Positions 1-11,960 of a stretch of DNA of 64,000 nt are shown here, in pieces. The notes beneath the pieces are model-generated. The model was not told where the DNA came from. It did not search any database and was given only the letters and a program-made list of their open reading frames with translations. Location: assembly GCA_023974075.1 (NCBI GenBank), contig CM043789.1:41492025-41556024 (forward strand). The letters run 5' to 3'. Position numbers and translations under genes: made by a program. Source of the stretch: Chaenocephalus aceratus. Lineage: Eukaryota > Chordata > Actinopteri > Perciformes > Channichthyidae. Numbering within the stretch: position 1 is the first letter of the stretch; each line of letters begins with the position of its first letter.

Positions 1-239
1 AAGGATTAGGTTGGGGAAGAGCACTGGTGCACTGGCTCTCGGTAGATAGGTGTTTAAAAAACATTAAAAACCTCCGTAAACATAAACCTTATAAAAACCC
101 TTTTAAAAGCATCATAAGAGCTCCGTGAGGACACGACCGTTTCAGATGAACGGTTAAAAAGTGCAGAGCGGAGCCGGACCACGGAACGGCGGCAGAGTAT
201 GCCCAAAAAGCAGATCTCCCCGTCCCAGGATCTGGAGGT

Positions 240-301
<62 letters not shown>

Positions 302-1072
302 TGCGTGTGTGTGTGCGTGTATCGATGTATCTACGTGTGTGTGCGTGTGTGGAGCTTGTCCCAATGGAATCTATAACAGACCCTAAATGAGAGGGGGATC
401 TAAAATGGCCAATTTAAAAGTGAATCCAGTTCTATTAGTAAAATCCGTGCATGGAAGTGTAAGTGCAGTTAAAACACAAGTGCAATGATACAAATATAAA
501 TAATTAAAACATTCTCCCCAGTAATATGAATTTAAAAAGTAAAGGGAGTGTTAAAATTAACTAATAATAATAAAATAAAGGAAGGCACACCGGGTTAGTA
601 AAATCGTATATATTGAACTGGATGTCACTGAAAAACAGAAACCATTAAAATCGAGGTCGGGAAGTTTAAAAGACTCCAAAGGGTAGCCGTTTTCTATTTA
701 AAAGGGTGGCAGGGAGGTGAAGAGTTCCTCCCTGCGGGCGGTTTCCCGGCCTCCAGACAATAAAATAATTTAAAATAAATATAAATAAACAAATAAAAGC
801 GTCCCTCCTCATGTGGCTTTGATAATTTTCAGATAAAAACATACACATAAATACATTTAAAATTATAAAACATGTAAGAAGTAATAAAAACATAAATATG
901 AACACCATTAAGATAAATAAGATAGTGCTGAAAACATGCGATAAAAAGGGTTAGGGTAAGGTTTAGGGTTAGGGTTAGGGTAAGGCATGTGTTGGTTATG
1001 GTTAAGGTTAGGATAAGTCTCCAGGAAATGCATGTAAGTCAATGTAATGTCCCCTGAAGTGATGTATACATG

Positions 1073-1141
<69 letters not shown>
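1..1141. repeat. Left arm of a long inverted repeat (fish interspersed repeat with GT tracts)
   Basis: Positions 1-540 and 950-1141 are matched, in reverse complement, by 7130-7687 and 6978-7130. About 410 bp (roughly 540-950) are present only in this arm. The arm contains two microsatellites, (GT)n then (GCGT)n at about 240-320 and (GT)n at 1075-1141, plus TTAGGG-like repeats. It probably continues left of the window. No gene is seen. Confidence 0.85.
950..1015. repeat. Degenerate TTAGGG-like repeats
   Basis: Several copies of TTAGGG mixed with GGTAAGG and GGTTATGG. The mirror copy at 7085-7140 carries CCCTAA runs at the same place, so these are part of the interspersed repeat and not a telomere scar. 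Confidence 0.8.
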
Positions 1142-1143
<2 letters not shown>

Positions 1144-1244
1144 GGGTGGACTTTATTTTGGAGGATCTTGGCACAGAGAGACCAGTGGTCTTTGAGCAGC
1201 TGTTTAACATATCGCTCCTAGTCAAACAGGAAGTAGTTAGGTTT

Positions 1245-1900
1245 AGTATATTTCAATGGAGAGTAACAGATTACATGTAACAGGATTACATAATTACGAA
1301 ACAAAGAAAGTAGCTGTATTCCCTTAAAGTCACATACAAAATCTGATTGCTGATATTGTAAACATTGGGTAATATACTAGCAGGATTACATGTTCCTAAA
1401 AACCTAAAAATAGCATATTAGGCGCTTTCACACCGCAGTGCTTTCCCCACAAAGGTTCATCAGAACTCTTTAGTCCTCATGAACTAAATACAGATCGCGT
1501 TCACACCGGAATAAATCCCTGGGGGAGGATTACGCAAATGAAGCCTCTGACGTCACTTCTTCTTCTTCTGCTTTGGATTTACTGGCAGGCCAACAACGTC
1601 ACGGCGCATACTGCCACCCGGAGTCCCCGGAGTTGGGCACTGGCTGCAGTCGAAGCCGCTGGGACGGAAAAGGAGGTGAAAAAGTTCTCATGAACTAATT
1701 TTAGTTCCGGCTCTTTTTGGTGTGAACGCAACATTTCAGAACTATATCGGAACTAAAGTGGGAAAAGTGCTGCGGTGTGAACGCGCCTATTGTGTTTGTT
1801 GTAAAAGGATCAGATGTTATATCTTCTCTGTGAGCTGTGCTGTTCTGTAGGAGAATACTTTCAGAGTGAGTCTATACTGCTGCCTGAATCATGATCAAAA
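1245..1900 (+). repeat. Interspersed repeat interrupted by the MITE
   Basis: The sequence on either side of the MITE (1245-1418 and 1790-1900) matches 10965-11200 on the same strand and about 27300-27660 on the opposite strand (shared words such as GTGAGCTGT, CTGTTCTGTAGGA, ACTAGCAGGA). Unclassified family. Confidence 0.7.
1421..1787. mobile_element. MITE with GGCGC...GCGCC inverted ends, TA target
   Basis: Terminal inverted repeats start GGCGCTTTCACACCGCAG on the left and end CTGCGGTGTGAACGCGCC on the right. TA flanks both sides. Related elements without the insertion (about 10990-11040 and 27480-27530 in reverse) show the uninterrupted sequence with a single TA. A diverged relative lies at 29858-30499. 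No coding capacity is seen. Confidence 0.88.
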
Positions 1901-1909
1901 CAATCCTAT

Positions 1910-1995
1910 TCTGTAAAACTGTGAAGTCCACTGAGACACATTTAACATTTGTGATATTGGGCGATATAAATACACATTGATTGATTGATTGATAT
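1910..1995 (+). mobile_element. LINE 3' tail with (TTGA)n end
   Basis: Ends with a GTGATATTGGGC segment followed by ATAAATA and TTGATTGATTGATTGA. The same 3' end recurs at 59600-59704 and, in shorter form, at 54370-54420. Only the terminal 85 bp are present. Confidence 0.75.
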
Positions 1996-2229
1996 TTGAT
2001 CCTAAATATCTTGGCTTCTCCTTTACTAAGGTCATATTGTTGTCTTTGTTTGCATTATACACTTAGGTCATATTGATATTTGTGTTCTCTTTTATTTATT
2101 TGCATTAATCCAGAAGTAAGGGAAAGTCATCAGTTTACAGGTTTTACAGGGAACTAGTTATTGTAATAGAGTACTTTTTTAAGGTAACCCTCCCAACCCG
2201 GATTAAATGTGGAATAAAAGAATAACCTT

Positions 2230-3710
2230 CTTTGCCGTTGTATTTCATTTAATTTAATTTCAAACCTTAATTTAGACAGATAGGTCCCTTGAGATCATGG
2301 ATCTCTTTTACGAGGGAGACCTGCATCAATTTAGTTCCAGGTGAAACATAAAAACAACATAAAAACAAACAATAGAGGACATCATATTTACATATTCACC
2401 AACACTTACAAACACCCACAGTGTCAGAAAGCATCTCGTGCAGACAAAAAAACATTCAGAGAAATAAAATTGCTCAATTTCAATTTGGACTGTCGGCTGT
2501 TCCAAGCAAGTGGAGCTGCGCACATAAAAGCCGTCTTACCTAAGACAGTCCTCACTCTCGGCACATCTAACAAGACCAGCATCCTGCGATCTCAGACAAT
2601 AGCTTTCCGCAACGTTCTGCTTCACCAGAGAACAGATGTAATACGGGAGTTAAGCGTCTTTGTGACACATTTGTTGCCATGGAAACCTAACCAGAAACAT
2701 GAAACCCATTGCAGACATGCAGTATCTCCAGCTGAGGTCATGCTGAAGCAAGAGCATTTCAAACGTATTTCAAGACTCTTTTTCTTTTTACAAAGCAGGT
2801 ACGGATATTCAGATTTACAGTTTAACCCTCGAGCTGTTGGAGCGGATGCTGTTATCAGCTCCTCCACGTCCAGCCTTTTAAATCTCTGTTTAAGTAAAAG
2901 TCTGCGAGCGCTGGCATTCAAAGGTGACTCGTTGTGAAATGACAGAGAAGAGCAACCCGTCTTCTTCAGCTTTTTATTATTACATCGATGTTTGTCGCAG
3001 CTACAAGTTTGCGCCAAGTCTTCCATGTTTGAAGGTGTTGACTTCTTCCTTCAACCCCCAAAACAAAGGTCATGGTAACTATGTGGGCATTAATCTACTT
3101 CCTATCTCATTATGTGCAAGACTTCTCTGGTGATTGCCGCACAACAACTTTGAAAGTCATCTTTTGTCTTTTTTATTTCGCTCGTATTTTCCTCCGTTGG
3201 CTTTCGGCATCTGAACTCCTCATCGCACTAAGCGTGCTGTCAAGTTGGATTAGTCCGTGACAGTTTAACTTGTGGGTATTTCTTGATTACAGGAAAGGCA
3301 CTGCAGGCTTACGTCTGACAAATAAACCTCGCCGAGTTGTAAGGTTCAAAGTCTTTCCATTTATTTTCTGCAGGCCGATTTGCTTTTCCTGCTGCAGCGT
3401 AACAATGCTTAGATGGCGTTATCAATGGCAAGACAACAGGAAAAGTAGGGCGAACGAAGAGAGGGATGACTGGGAGGTGGGCTCCTAACCCCTAAGTGTG
3501 GGAAATGAAAAGGAAACACAAACAAAGAACAACCTGGGCCTTGTTGTAAACACAATGACTTCTTGGGAACTCTCAGGCTCCAGCAATCTGTTTGAATGTC
3601 GGCTTCAGGTTCAAATTATGTAACATTTCAGATGTTATGCCGGACAAACCGTAAACAGTCTTTGGTTGACTCACACGACACATTGTAATCACCTTTCTGC
3701 AACATCTAGC
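2230..3710. other. Non-coding stretch, no recognised gene
   Basis: The beginning (about 2275-2340, TCCCTTGAGATCATGGATC then CGAGGGAGACCTG) resembles a common fish interspersed repeat. An open frame of 198 codons at 2341-2937 shows no domain, and overlapping open frames on the other strand look equally plausible, so it is not called. An X-box-like palindrome GTTGCCATGGAAAC occurs at 2673-2686. Confidence 0.5.
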
Positions 3711-3711
3711 C

Positions 3712-4245
3712 CCGTGGTTCTCGAATGGGGGTACGCGGACCCCTAGGGGTACGTTGGAGTACTGCAGGGGGTACGTGAGATTTATTTTATGTTAATGTGA
3801 AAAAAAAAAAAGATAAATATACCAATTTTAGGAAAAGTAAGGAAGTTTGAGCAGTGTGGGTTTTATATTAATAGACTAGAGTTTCACTTATTTCAAAACA
3901 CTAAGTGTAATAACTGCAGTTGCCTCCCTGTCAGAATGACAAAGATCTCAGTGAAGCACAAGCCCATGTTTCTCACTAAATTGTAAGTACAACTTATTAA
4001 AAAGATCAGTTCAATGCAACTAATGTCGTCTCAGTGTTACTGCATGAAGTTAAAATTGGTTTGCCATGAATTTAGTGATGGATTGTAAACATTTGAAATG
4101 TAGCATTTAAGTGTTTCTCAGTTACAAGGTTGGTGTTTTAATAAATCAGATACTGATGGTGCAGCGCTGTACTGATCAGGGGGTACGTGGCTGAATTGTT
4201 TTTTCAAAAGGGGGTACATTATTGAAAAAAGTTTGAGAATCACTG
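3712..4245. mobile_element. hAT-like MITE, first copy
   Basis: Left end GTGGTTCTCGAATGGGGGTA, right end GGGGTACATT then AGTTTGAGAATCACTG, the inverted ends of a well-known non-autonomous hAT type in vertebrates. Ends have diverged and no clean 8-bp duplication is visible, so the copy is old. Confidence 0.75.
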
Positions 4246-4534
4246 TATTAGAGCATTCACAGTATGTTATTCGTACCAAACCTTGTCAGTACAGGACATT
4301 ACCTTACGCCATTTATGTCCATCACTTGCATGCAAAGAAATACATTTAAAAAGGCAGCGCAGTTGTTCTCTTGGAGGCTAGTTGACTTTGAAAATATTTT
4401 CTTTACATTTCTTGCCAAAATCTACATTGAGCAAGATCATTTGAACCAATCAAGAAAACGAAAACTAACCTTATCCCAATGTTGCTTTTTACTTAAATAA
4501 ACGTACATGCATCGTAACATTTCTCCATAAAAAC

Positions 4535-4673
4535 TCTGATGGTGCAGCGCTGTACTGCACCTCTTTATATAGGCTTTTCCCTAACAAATCGTTTTTGCGC
4601 TGATCAGGGGGTACGCTGGCTGAATTTCTTTTTCAAAGGGGGTACATGATTGAATAAAGTTTGAGAATCACTG
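4535..4673 (+). mobile_element. Partial second copy of the same hAT-like MITE
   Basis: Repeats the right-hand end of the element at 3712-4245: TGATGGTGCAGCGCTGTACT, then GATCAGGGGGTACG and GTTTGAGAATCACTG. The left part is missing. Confidence 0.75.
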
Positions 4674-5347
4674 GCCTCTCTTCTCATGCTGTACTAAAGT
4701 TGTCCCGACATCTCGATTCGAACCAAAGAGGAAAACAGACATTTCCTCGCTGCCAGGCCTAAACGGACCCACAGGCTAGTGTTCATATCACGGAAACATC
4801 TTAGTCAAGGCAACAGTTAGCCCTCGCATATAAATAAAGGGACATCATGCCAGAAACCTATCTGATGTCTAACAGCAGGAGCTTACTGGCCATCTGTACG
4901 TTCTGGAGAATCATAGATTGGGCAGTAACACAGGGCGGCTGACGGTAAGCACACATTCATTTATTAAAACATAAACATTTTGTTCTTACTCACCAAGTTC
5001 AGATATCTTCAGTACTTTTGAGGTAAGATTATGGCATCGTGACGCAGCTGCTGAGGGCTCTTCCATGTGCAGAGAACTCTCAGGAACGACACTTTGGGAT
5101 TTTCTTCAGAGGAAATATAAGATCTGCAGTTCACACAGGGCCGTATAAAAGTGAGTGTTTACGTGATGAAGTCCACTGTTGTCCAAGCACACTCGTCTAT
5201 TATTTAGATTGCAGCCAATGCACTACAGCTGTGTCCAGAAGAAAAAGAAGTTCCACTTTTTCAAGTCGGAAATGCTATGTTGCGCCGGGTGACAGGACGT
5301 CTCCTTCCTCAAAAAGCACAGTAGGAAGTTATAAGCGAGCATGTAAT

Positions 5348-5605
5348 AATAATAATAATAAATTAATTTTATATAGCGCTTTTCTGAACCCAAAGACGCT
5401 TTACATTTGGGAGGGAGGGTAGACAAACAAAACAAAAACAAAGACAAAACCAAAAAGAAACAAAACAGAAAAGCAGTCAGGAGGAAGTTGATTGAGAGGG
5501 GGGGGGGGCTTATGGATAGAGAGTTGAAGAGGTGGGTTTTGAGGCGGGACTGGAACAGGGTGAGGGACTCAGACTCACGGAGGTCATGTGATGTGTGTTG
5601 GTGTA
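5348..5605 (-). mobile_element. 3' end of an L2-like LINE
   Basis: On the minus strand the end of the reverse-transcriptase ORF can be read (SESLTLFQSRLKTHLFNSLS), followed by a 3' UTR with AAAGCGCTATATAAAATTAA and a (TTA)n tail. Only the last 250 bp are clear. The segment up to 6190 may be further decayed repeat. Confidence 0.7.
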
Positions 5606-6199
5606 TTGACGCTGGTCTGGCTGGAGAGTGGTAATTGAAAGTGGTTACATAACCTTTGTAAAGTCATGGCTTCCAGATGAGTCTGAGTCCACGGCTGTTT
5701 CTCAGCCCTAGTCTGTCCTGTCTAACTGTGATCTGGAACGTGGGTAGTTTACAGGTTTATGATACAGGAAAACGATATTAGCATGTAGCATGTAGCATCC
5801 TCTCCTAGTGAAGGAGATGAAACACATCAATGATATAAACACACGTTCATACGCACAGTGGGGGAGAGGAGGCCACAGAAAACTCTGAAAGCACATCTTT
5901 TTGCTCTCTGCATCATCGTGCCGTAAAACCTGCCTCTTCTCTCCGCTCCCATCTATAATATAATAATGATTTGCGTGTTTTTGTGAGTATCCGGGCGGCA
6001 CCGTTTTATACATATTGTAGTCTCTGAGTGGTTTTTGTTGGAATGCCTGCAAGCAGAGAATTGCAGTAGTCGATGCGGGAGGTGATGAAGGCATGGACCA
6101 GTTGTTCTGCATCCGGTTTGGTGAGGGAGTGTCACATTTTGGAGATGTTCCTCAGGTGGTAGTATGAGGCTTGGCAGACCGTCTTAATGTGTGCTTGGA

Positions 6200-6960
6200 A
6201 TGAAAGGGATGAGTCCAGTTTCACATCTAGACTCGTTACAAGTGGAGAGAGGGCAAATCTCCCCTCCATGTTCCCCTCCTCTCTCTTTTATCGCTCCTGA
6301 ACTTTTCCCATCCTTTCTCTGTCTCTCTGTGACTCGGCTCCTATCTCCTCACCCCCCCAACCACCTCCCCCCCCCCCCCCCGTTCTGATTCAGCACTGCC
6401 CCTTTGGCTGTTTCGCAGGAAGACGACTTTATCATCATCATTATCGCCGTGTTAATTCCAGAGCCTTATCTTCCTAATAAAGTGTGTGGTTTTGTCTCTT
6501 TATGCTGACATCCTCGGGCTGCACTTGAATGTAGCTTATGTTCTATCGTGCTCTACTTAGCATTGCAATGAACCAGGTTTTTGGGGAGTAGCACTAGCTT
6601 GCATCAGCTCCGCGCGAGCTAATAGGGGTATCAGCAGTTGCCTGCATCGGAGGAACATCAAAGCGAGCAATTCCCTCTGAACACAGAATCTGGGTGCACA
6701 CAGCGGGCACACATGCGCAGACACACACTCAGGCATGCACGTACACACGCGCTCAGACTCGTGCAAAGACGGGTGCAAACAGCGGGCATGAGGGAAGGGG
6801 TAGCTACTTGTTTTCACACAGTATTTCCATATATGTTAAATAGCATACTTGTTATTCTGCAGAAACAGCCGGTGGTGTGATGAAGTGATGAGCTGTCCTG
6901 GCTGCAGGGAAGAGGACAGGCAGGGTTAGAAGACACTACAGTCTGTGTAAAGTTTTTCAG
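6200..6960. other. Non-coding stretch
   Basis: No gene or clear repeat beyond a C-run near 6366-6381 and a loose CA-rich stretch at 6690-6760. Confidence 0.5.
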
Positions 6961-6976
6961 TTGTTGATTTTGCTTC

Positions 6977-6977
<1 letters not shown>

Positions 6978-7034
<57 letters not shown>

Positions 7035-7375
7035 ATGTATACATCACTTCAGGGGACATTACATTGACTTACATGCATGTCCTGGAGACTAATCCTAACC
7101 TTAACCATAACCAACACATGCCTAACCCTACCCTAACCCTACACTTTTTAAATTCATATTAGTGGGGAGAATGTTTTAATTATTTATATTTGTATCATTG
7201 CACTTGTGTTTTAACTGCACTTACACTACCATGCACGGCTTTTACTAATAGAACTGGAATCACTTTTAAATTGGCCATTTTAGATCCCCCTATCATTTAG
7301 GGTGCTTTATAGATTCCATTGGGACAAGCTCCGCACACGCACACACACGTAGATACATCGATACACGCACGCACG

Positions 7376-7438
<63 letters not shown>

Positions 7439-7687
7439 ACACACACCACCCTCCAGATCCTGGGACGGGGAGATCTGCTTTTTGGGCATACTCTGCCGCC
7501 GTTCTGTGGTCCGGCTCCGCTCTGCACTTTTTAACCGTTCATCTGAAACGGTCGTGTCCTCACGGAGCTCTTATGATGCTTTTAAAAGGGTTTTTATAAG
7601 GTTTATGTTTACGGAGGTTTTTAATGTTTTTTAAACACCTATCTACCGAGAGCCAGTGCACCAGTGCTCTTCCCCAACCTAACCCTT
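6978..7687. repeat. Right arm of the long inverted repeat
   Basis: Reverse complement of 1-540 and 950-1141. It includes (CA)n at 6980-7032 and 7375-7437, CCCTAA runs at 7085-7140, and ends in the CCCAACCTAACCC segment that mirrors the start of the window. Confidence 0.88.
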
Positions 7688-7857
7688 ACCCTAACCCTAA
7701 TCCTAAACCTAACCAAGTCTTCACCCTAAAATTAATTATTCCCCTTATGGGGACCTCCATTTTGTCCTCATAAGGGAGGCCAGTCCCCACACGTGACTAT
7801 GTAAACAGATTTAGGTCCCCACAAGTATAGTAATGCTAGACCACACACACACACACA

Positions 7858-7910
<53 letters not shown>
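7687..7910. repeat. Continuation of fish interspersed repeat ending in (CA)n
   Basis: CCCTAA-like repeats, then a GGGGACC-rich segment containing inverted motifs (CCTTATGGGGACC and CCTCATAAGGGAGG), then (CA)n at 7843-7908. Probably the outer part of the repeat whose mirror lies left of the window. From 7910 to 8855 nothing is recognised. Confidence 0.6.
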
Positions 7911-7911
<1 letters not shown>

Positions 7912-8854
7912 ATTTCCCGCCATTGCCCATGTTAGTGCTGATATGAGTGGTGCGTTTGATGTGCAGTACGTCGAGGCGGGTCGTTGATGTGTCTGCTGAC
8001 ACCGCATGATTTCCCTGTGAGCGGCTTCATTTGATGCCGCTTTTGATAAACCGGCATGGGAACTGGGTCATGGCATTTGAGACGTTCAAACAATCATACT
8101 CCAAAAAGGTAGATGAACGGGGATCATTGGGAACAAGCACAGCTTTTGACCGGCTAAGTGTTGCAGTCTCATGTGTGACTGGAGCCATCGCTGCTGCTTT
8201 ATCTGCACAGCGAGACGAACACCACACATTAGCGCTATCATATTTGGTAACGGAGCTTTTTTAAAGCCCCTCTTCTTGTATGATTTGTTTTTCTGCGAGT
8301 AGTGTCTTCATTATTTCAATATAAGATAATGGAAATCAGGGTCCGCCAAACCATGTCTCCTTTGAAACATATCCTTTTATATTGAAGGTATGATTTAAAT
8401 GAACTGTTAAGACCGTCTGCCCTTAAAGAGATCAAAGACATCCATGCTTATAAGTATGTTCTACACACAATGCTTACAGACTGGCAAACAGAATACATTG
8501 GTCCCGTATAACAGAGTGGTTCCAGCTCTCCTTTTAAAGGGTCCAAACCAAAGGCCTAATACATTTCTCTGGGTTGTATAAACTAGTGGTGGAGAGATTC
8601 GCCGAGCTTCTGTGTCCACATAGCAACTTTTTCTGAGTGCCTTATCCATGTGTTTAAATGAGAAGCGTCCACATGCAGCCGCCTTGAGAAAAAGTGCAGC
8701 ACCAAGCATTGAATGGATGTAATCTATACAGAAAAGTGCCGGTGACGTCACTGTAGAAATCGGAAATTAAAAAAATGTCAATAAACATCCTAAACGTTTT
8801 TTTTTAAGACACTGTAAACTATCAGCTGAGCTAAACATATTTTTTAAAGACTTC

Positions 8855-9511
8855 ATACGATACAATACGATATTCTTTATTGTCCCCGTAAGGACATTTG
8901 TTCTGGACTCCGTCCTGCAGTTCCGCATACATGTCCATATACAAACATGGTGGACATTAAGAGACATACGCATATCATCAGTCACACACCGTTTGAACAA
9001 ACACAATACACACATACTGACAATGGCGACCTATTGCACTACCCTCATGGCCAACATTTAAAAAGGACATTTGACTACATTTCCTTTCATGTGAACGTTA
9101 AGAAGCTTAATGGACAGGTAGGAATGAGTGCTTAGCGGTTCAGCCTGCTCTTGGGAACCCTGCATCTTCTACCAGAAGGTAGGAGCTGGAGTCCTGGGTG
9201 GAGTACGTGGGTGGGATCAGACTCCATTTGTTCGCCTGTCTGATAAGGGACTGCTCGTATATGTTTCGGAGAGATGGGTGTTTTTTAACCCCCATCATTT
9301 TCATAGCAGTCTGTACCAGGCGAGCGATCTGTGACTTTGACTGCACTGTCAAGTCACCATACCAGGCAGTGATACCATACCTCAGGATGCTCTCCAACAC
9401 TGAACTAGAACAGTAACATGAACTTCTGGTCGACTCCGAAAGCCCGGAGTCGACGCAGAAAGTACAATCGCTGTTGAAGTCATGAAGCTTATTTACTGCC
9501 AAAAGATTCAC
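8855..9511 (-). pseudogene. LINE ORF2 C-terminal remnant and 3' UTR
   Basis: Minus-strand reading 9511-9140 contains SVLESILRYGITAWYGDLTV, then KSQIARLVQTAMKMMGVKKH, a segment found at the end of the reverse-transcriptase polyprotein of fish non-LTR elements. A 3' UTR with GGGGACAATAAAGAATATCG follows, ending in ATACGATACGA-type tail repeats near 8858. 5'-truncated, so dead. Confidence 0.8.
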
Positions 9512-9685
9512 CCTGGTATTAAAATGTAGTCCTTATTGACCAATCAGAGGCCTAAAGGCCCTGACACACCAACCCGATTTTGGGAGTCAGAGGCCGTCAG
9601 AGGCCGTCAGAGGCTGTCGGGCATTCGCGGCGCCGTAGTCAGGTTGGTGTGTCCCGCACCGTCGACCGTGACACGCCAGTATATG

Positions 9686-9751
9686 GACTGCCAGACCCGA
9701 TGCATGGCCGATTCAACATGTTGAATCGGCCATGCATCGGGTCTGGCAGTC
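9686..9751. repeat. 66-bp perfect palindrome
   Basis: Two 33-base arms with no spacer. The left arm starts GACTGCCAGACCCGATGCAT and the centre is TTCAACATGTTGAA. It is inside the 9553-10190 element. Confidence 0.95.
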
Positions 9752-9880
9752 GGACCAAATAATCACTCTGATTGGCTGTTCAGCTAGCGAATCAGTGCAT
9801 GAGAAGCGAAGCGGAAGTGAGGGACGTAAACAAACGATTTAAGAAGGCACACACAGACTGCTATTCATTTTCATCTCATC

Positions 9881-10000
9881 ATGGCGATCTGGAATGATGC
9901 AAACGAAGACCTGCTCATCACCTTGATCCAGGAGAGGCCAGCTCTGTATGATATTACGGAGAAAAGATACTCTTCTTCTTCTCTGTCTTCCGGTTGTTGA
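9881..10000 (+). pseudogene. Truncated MADF-domain first exon carried by the MITE
   Basis: ATG at 9881 opens 39 codons ending at TGA 9998-10000. It begins MAIWNDANEDLLITLIQERP, then ALYDITEKRYS. The L-I-x-L-I-Q-E-R-P-x-L-Y-D pattern is the start of a MADF (Myb/SANT-like) domain, which PIF/Harbinger elements carry in their accessory protein. The rest of the domain is absent, so it is a relic. Confidence 0.7.
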
Positions 10001-11204
10001 CTCTTTTGAATGACGAATACACCCTACCGCCGCCTGCTGGTAAGGAGATTTATTGCCACTCACGCACTGAAGTCGGTGCGGTGTGTTCCCGTGCGACACA
10101 TGGCCAAAACGCAGGAGAACACGGCCAGGCAACAGCCGACTTCAGCGTCGACTAGTCCTCTGGTGACTGCTTGGTGTGTCAGGGCCTTTAGAACAAGCAG
10201 TGACTGGATCCATTCAGAGGTGTGCAATTTGGAGACAGATATATAAGCAGCAGATTTTGTGACAGTGTTCATTTTATTGTTTACTCAGAAACAGAAGAGA
10301 TGGAGCCTTTACACTTATTCTTCAAAGTAAATATGATAGATAACCAAGAGAGGATTGTCCTGTTCAAGATCTTCTCCTTGAGACCTTAACATCGAAGTGG
10401 CAGACTGTAAAACCACATATATGAATGCTGAACGACATCATACGTTAGATTAATAATTCCCCTCCCGTCTAACATTACACAGTCTTTTGATTTTCAATGA
10501 GTGGAGGTCTAGTTTTTGATTTACCGTGGCTTCTTTTAAAAAATATATATCACTAAAACTGAACCCCCTAACTTTGCTTAAAGCTCTTTTGATGAACGCA
10601 ACATCTCTCACATCTTTTCTCAGTTCCTGCTTCATGACATGAGCGCAATCCAAACAACTCAGCAGGCTACCGTCAGCGGGCTTTTTCTTTTGGTTACTCG
10701 TTATGAAATTGGGCTAGTTTCTCTGGGACTGTCCAGAGTTTATACTGTGTGTTAGAGATTCTGTTTCTTCTGTTGTATTGATGTTCTCCATTGGGTGATG
10801 TACATCAAAGCACCATTTAGGGCTGAAGACAACATAAAAACTATAGAAATACAATTACACGGACGGACAGAGTGATAGATAGACATTGTTTGGATCAATC
10901 ATCATCTCTCAGGGAAGAGAACAAATGAGGATCCCTTACAGTTACATAAATATTACTGACTTCTAAACATTGGGGATTACTAGCAGGATAACAATGTTAC
11001 TAAGAATCTAAAAATATGAGATAGTGTTTGTTGTAAAGGTGTTCTCTCTTCTCTGTGAGCTGTACTGTTCTGTAGGATAATACTTTAAGTGTGGATACTT
11101 CTACTGCCTGAATCTCCTTCATGGTTTCCACTTTCTTTGCTTCATTTGTCCTGTTTTTAATTCAACAGGTGAACCTATATGTTCATAACATAGTGTGTGT
11201 GAGC

Positions 11205-11394
11205 TTAAAGGTGGGGTAGGTCATTTTGGAGAAACCAGCTTGAGTGCGCTAGAATTTTGAAAATACACAGCCGGAACAAATCTGCCCCTTCCTCACAGAG
11301 CCCCTCCTCCAACGCGCACATGACCAATGAGGGCACGAGATAAGTTTGTGCCCAGATGGAAGGCTGACAGGCAGGTAGGCCATCCAGTTACTTT
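11205..11394 (+). mobile_element. Left half of a MITE (family of 45098-45474)
   Basis: Starts TTAAAGGTGGGGTAGGTCAT and runs parallel to the complete copy at 45098 until about 11394, where a LINE 3' end begins. The right inverted end is missing. Confidence 0.8.
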
Positions 11395-11960
11395 AGCTAT
11401 TTTGCAGTATGTGCTCATGAGTTTCATTGATGTCTACTGCCTGAATGTGCTTCATGAAAGGCAGGTTTTCAGCCACAGACTGAGATCACCGAAGACCACC
11501 ACACAGCGCCACAGGAGGTCTTTCCTCCCAGTGGCAATCAAACTTTTTAATCTCTTCACCCTTAAGTAAAGGGAACTGAGAACTTCCACACCAACACTAT
11601 GTGTAATATACATATCAATATAATTACCATCATTACAATACACTCGCTGCTATATATAACTATGTGCAATATTATTATTATTAGTATTATTAATAATGTT
11701 AATAACGGGCAATGACGTAACTGCCACTACGTTTTATTTGTTGCACTACTAACTACTAAATACTGCTAATAATTGCATTGATTGTGTGACCATCTATGTT
11801 TCTATGTGTCATGTTGTCTGTGGATGTTTAATTGCTCTTTTTGCTGCACTTTTGGTGTACAGTTGTGCTGCTGTGGTTATTGTGTTTATTGTATTTTGTT
11901 TCTCTAGCACAACAATTTCCTTCGGGATAAATAAAGTCTTATCTTATTTACAATCAATAA
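11395..11960 (+). pseudogene. LINE ORF2 C-terminal remnant and 3' UTR
   Basis: A short frame ending at 11569 reads VFSHRLRSPKTTTQRHRRSF, then LPVAIKLFNLF, the usual end of this LINE type. The 3' UTR is rich in ATT and ends CCTTCGGGATAAATAAAGTC then TTATCTTATT. 5'-truncated. Confidence 0.7.

Larger units (their letters stand above)
9553..10190. mobile_element. PIF/Harbinger-like non-autonomous element with perfect 20-bp ends
   Basis: The left end TAAAGGCCCTGACACACCAA is the exact reverse complement of the right end TTGGTGTGTCAGGGCCTTTA. Inside are a 66-bp perfect palindrome (9686-9751) and a short MADF-like frame (9881-10000). No transposase is present. Confidence 0.88.

Noticed and set aside
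89..390. His-Thr or Cys-Val repeat peptides at the many (CA)n/(GT)n tracts
   Set aside because: Dinucleotide repeats read as codons; no gene support.
950..1015. TTAGGG runs as evidence of a chromosome fusion or telomere
   Set aside because: Runs are short, degenerate and part of a dispersed repeat that also occurs at 7085 in reverse; other runs (18620, 38239, 46832) are only two or three units.
2341..2937. 198-codon open frame on the plus strand
   Set aside because: No recognisable domain, biased composition, overlapping open frames on the other strand, and flanking repeat DNA. A cDNA match would be needed.
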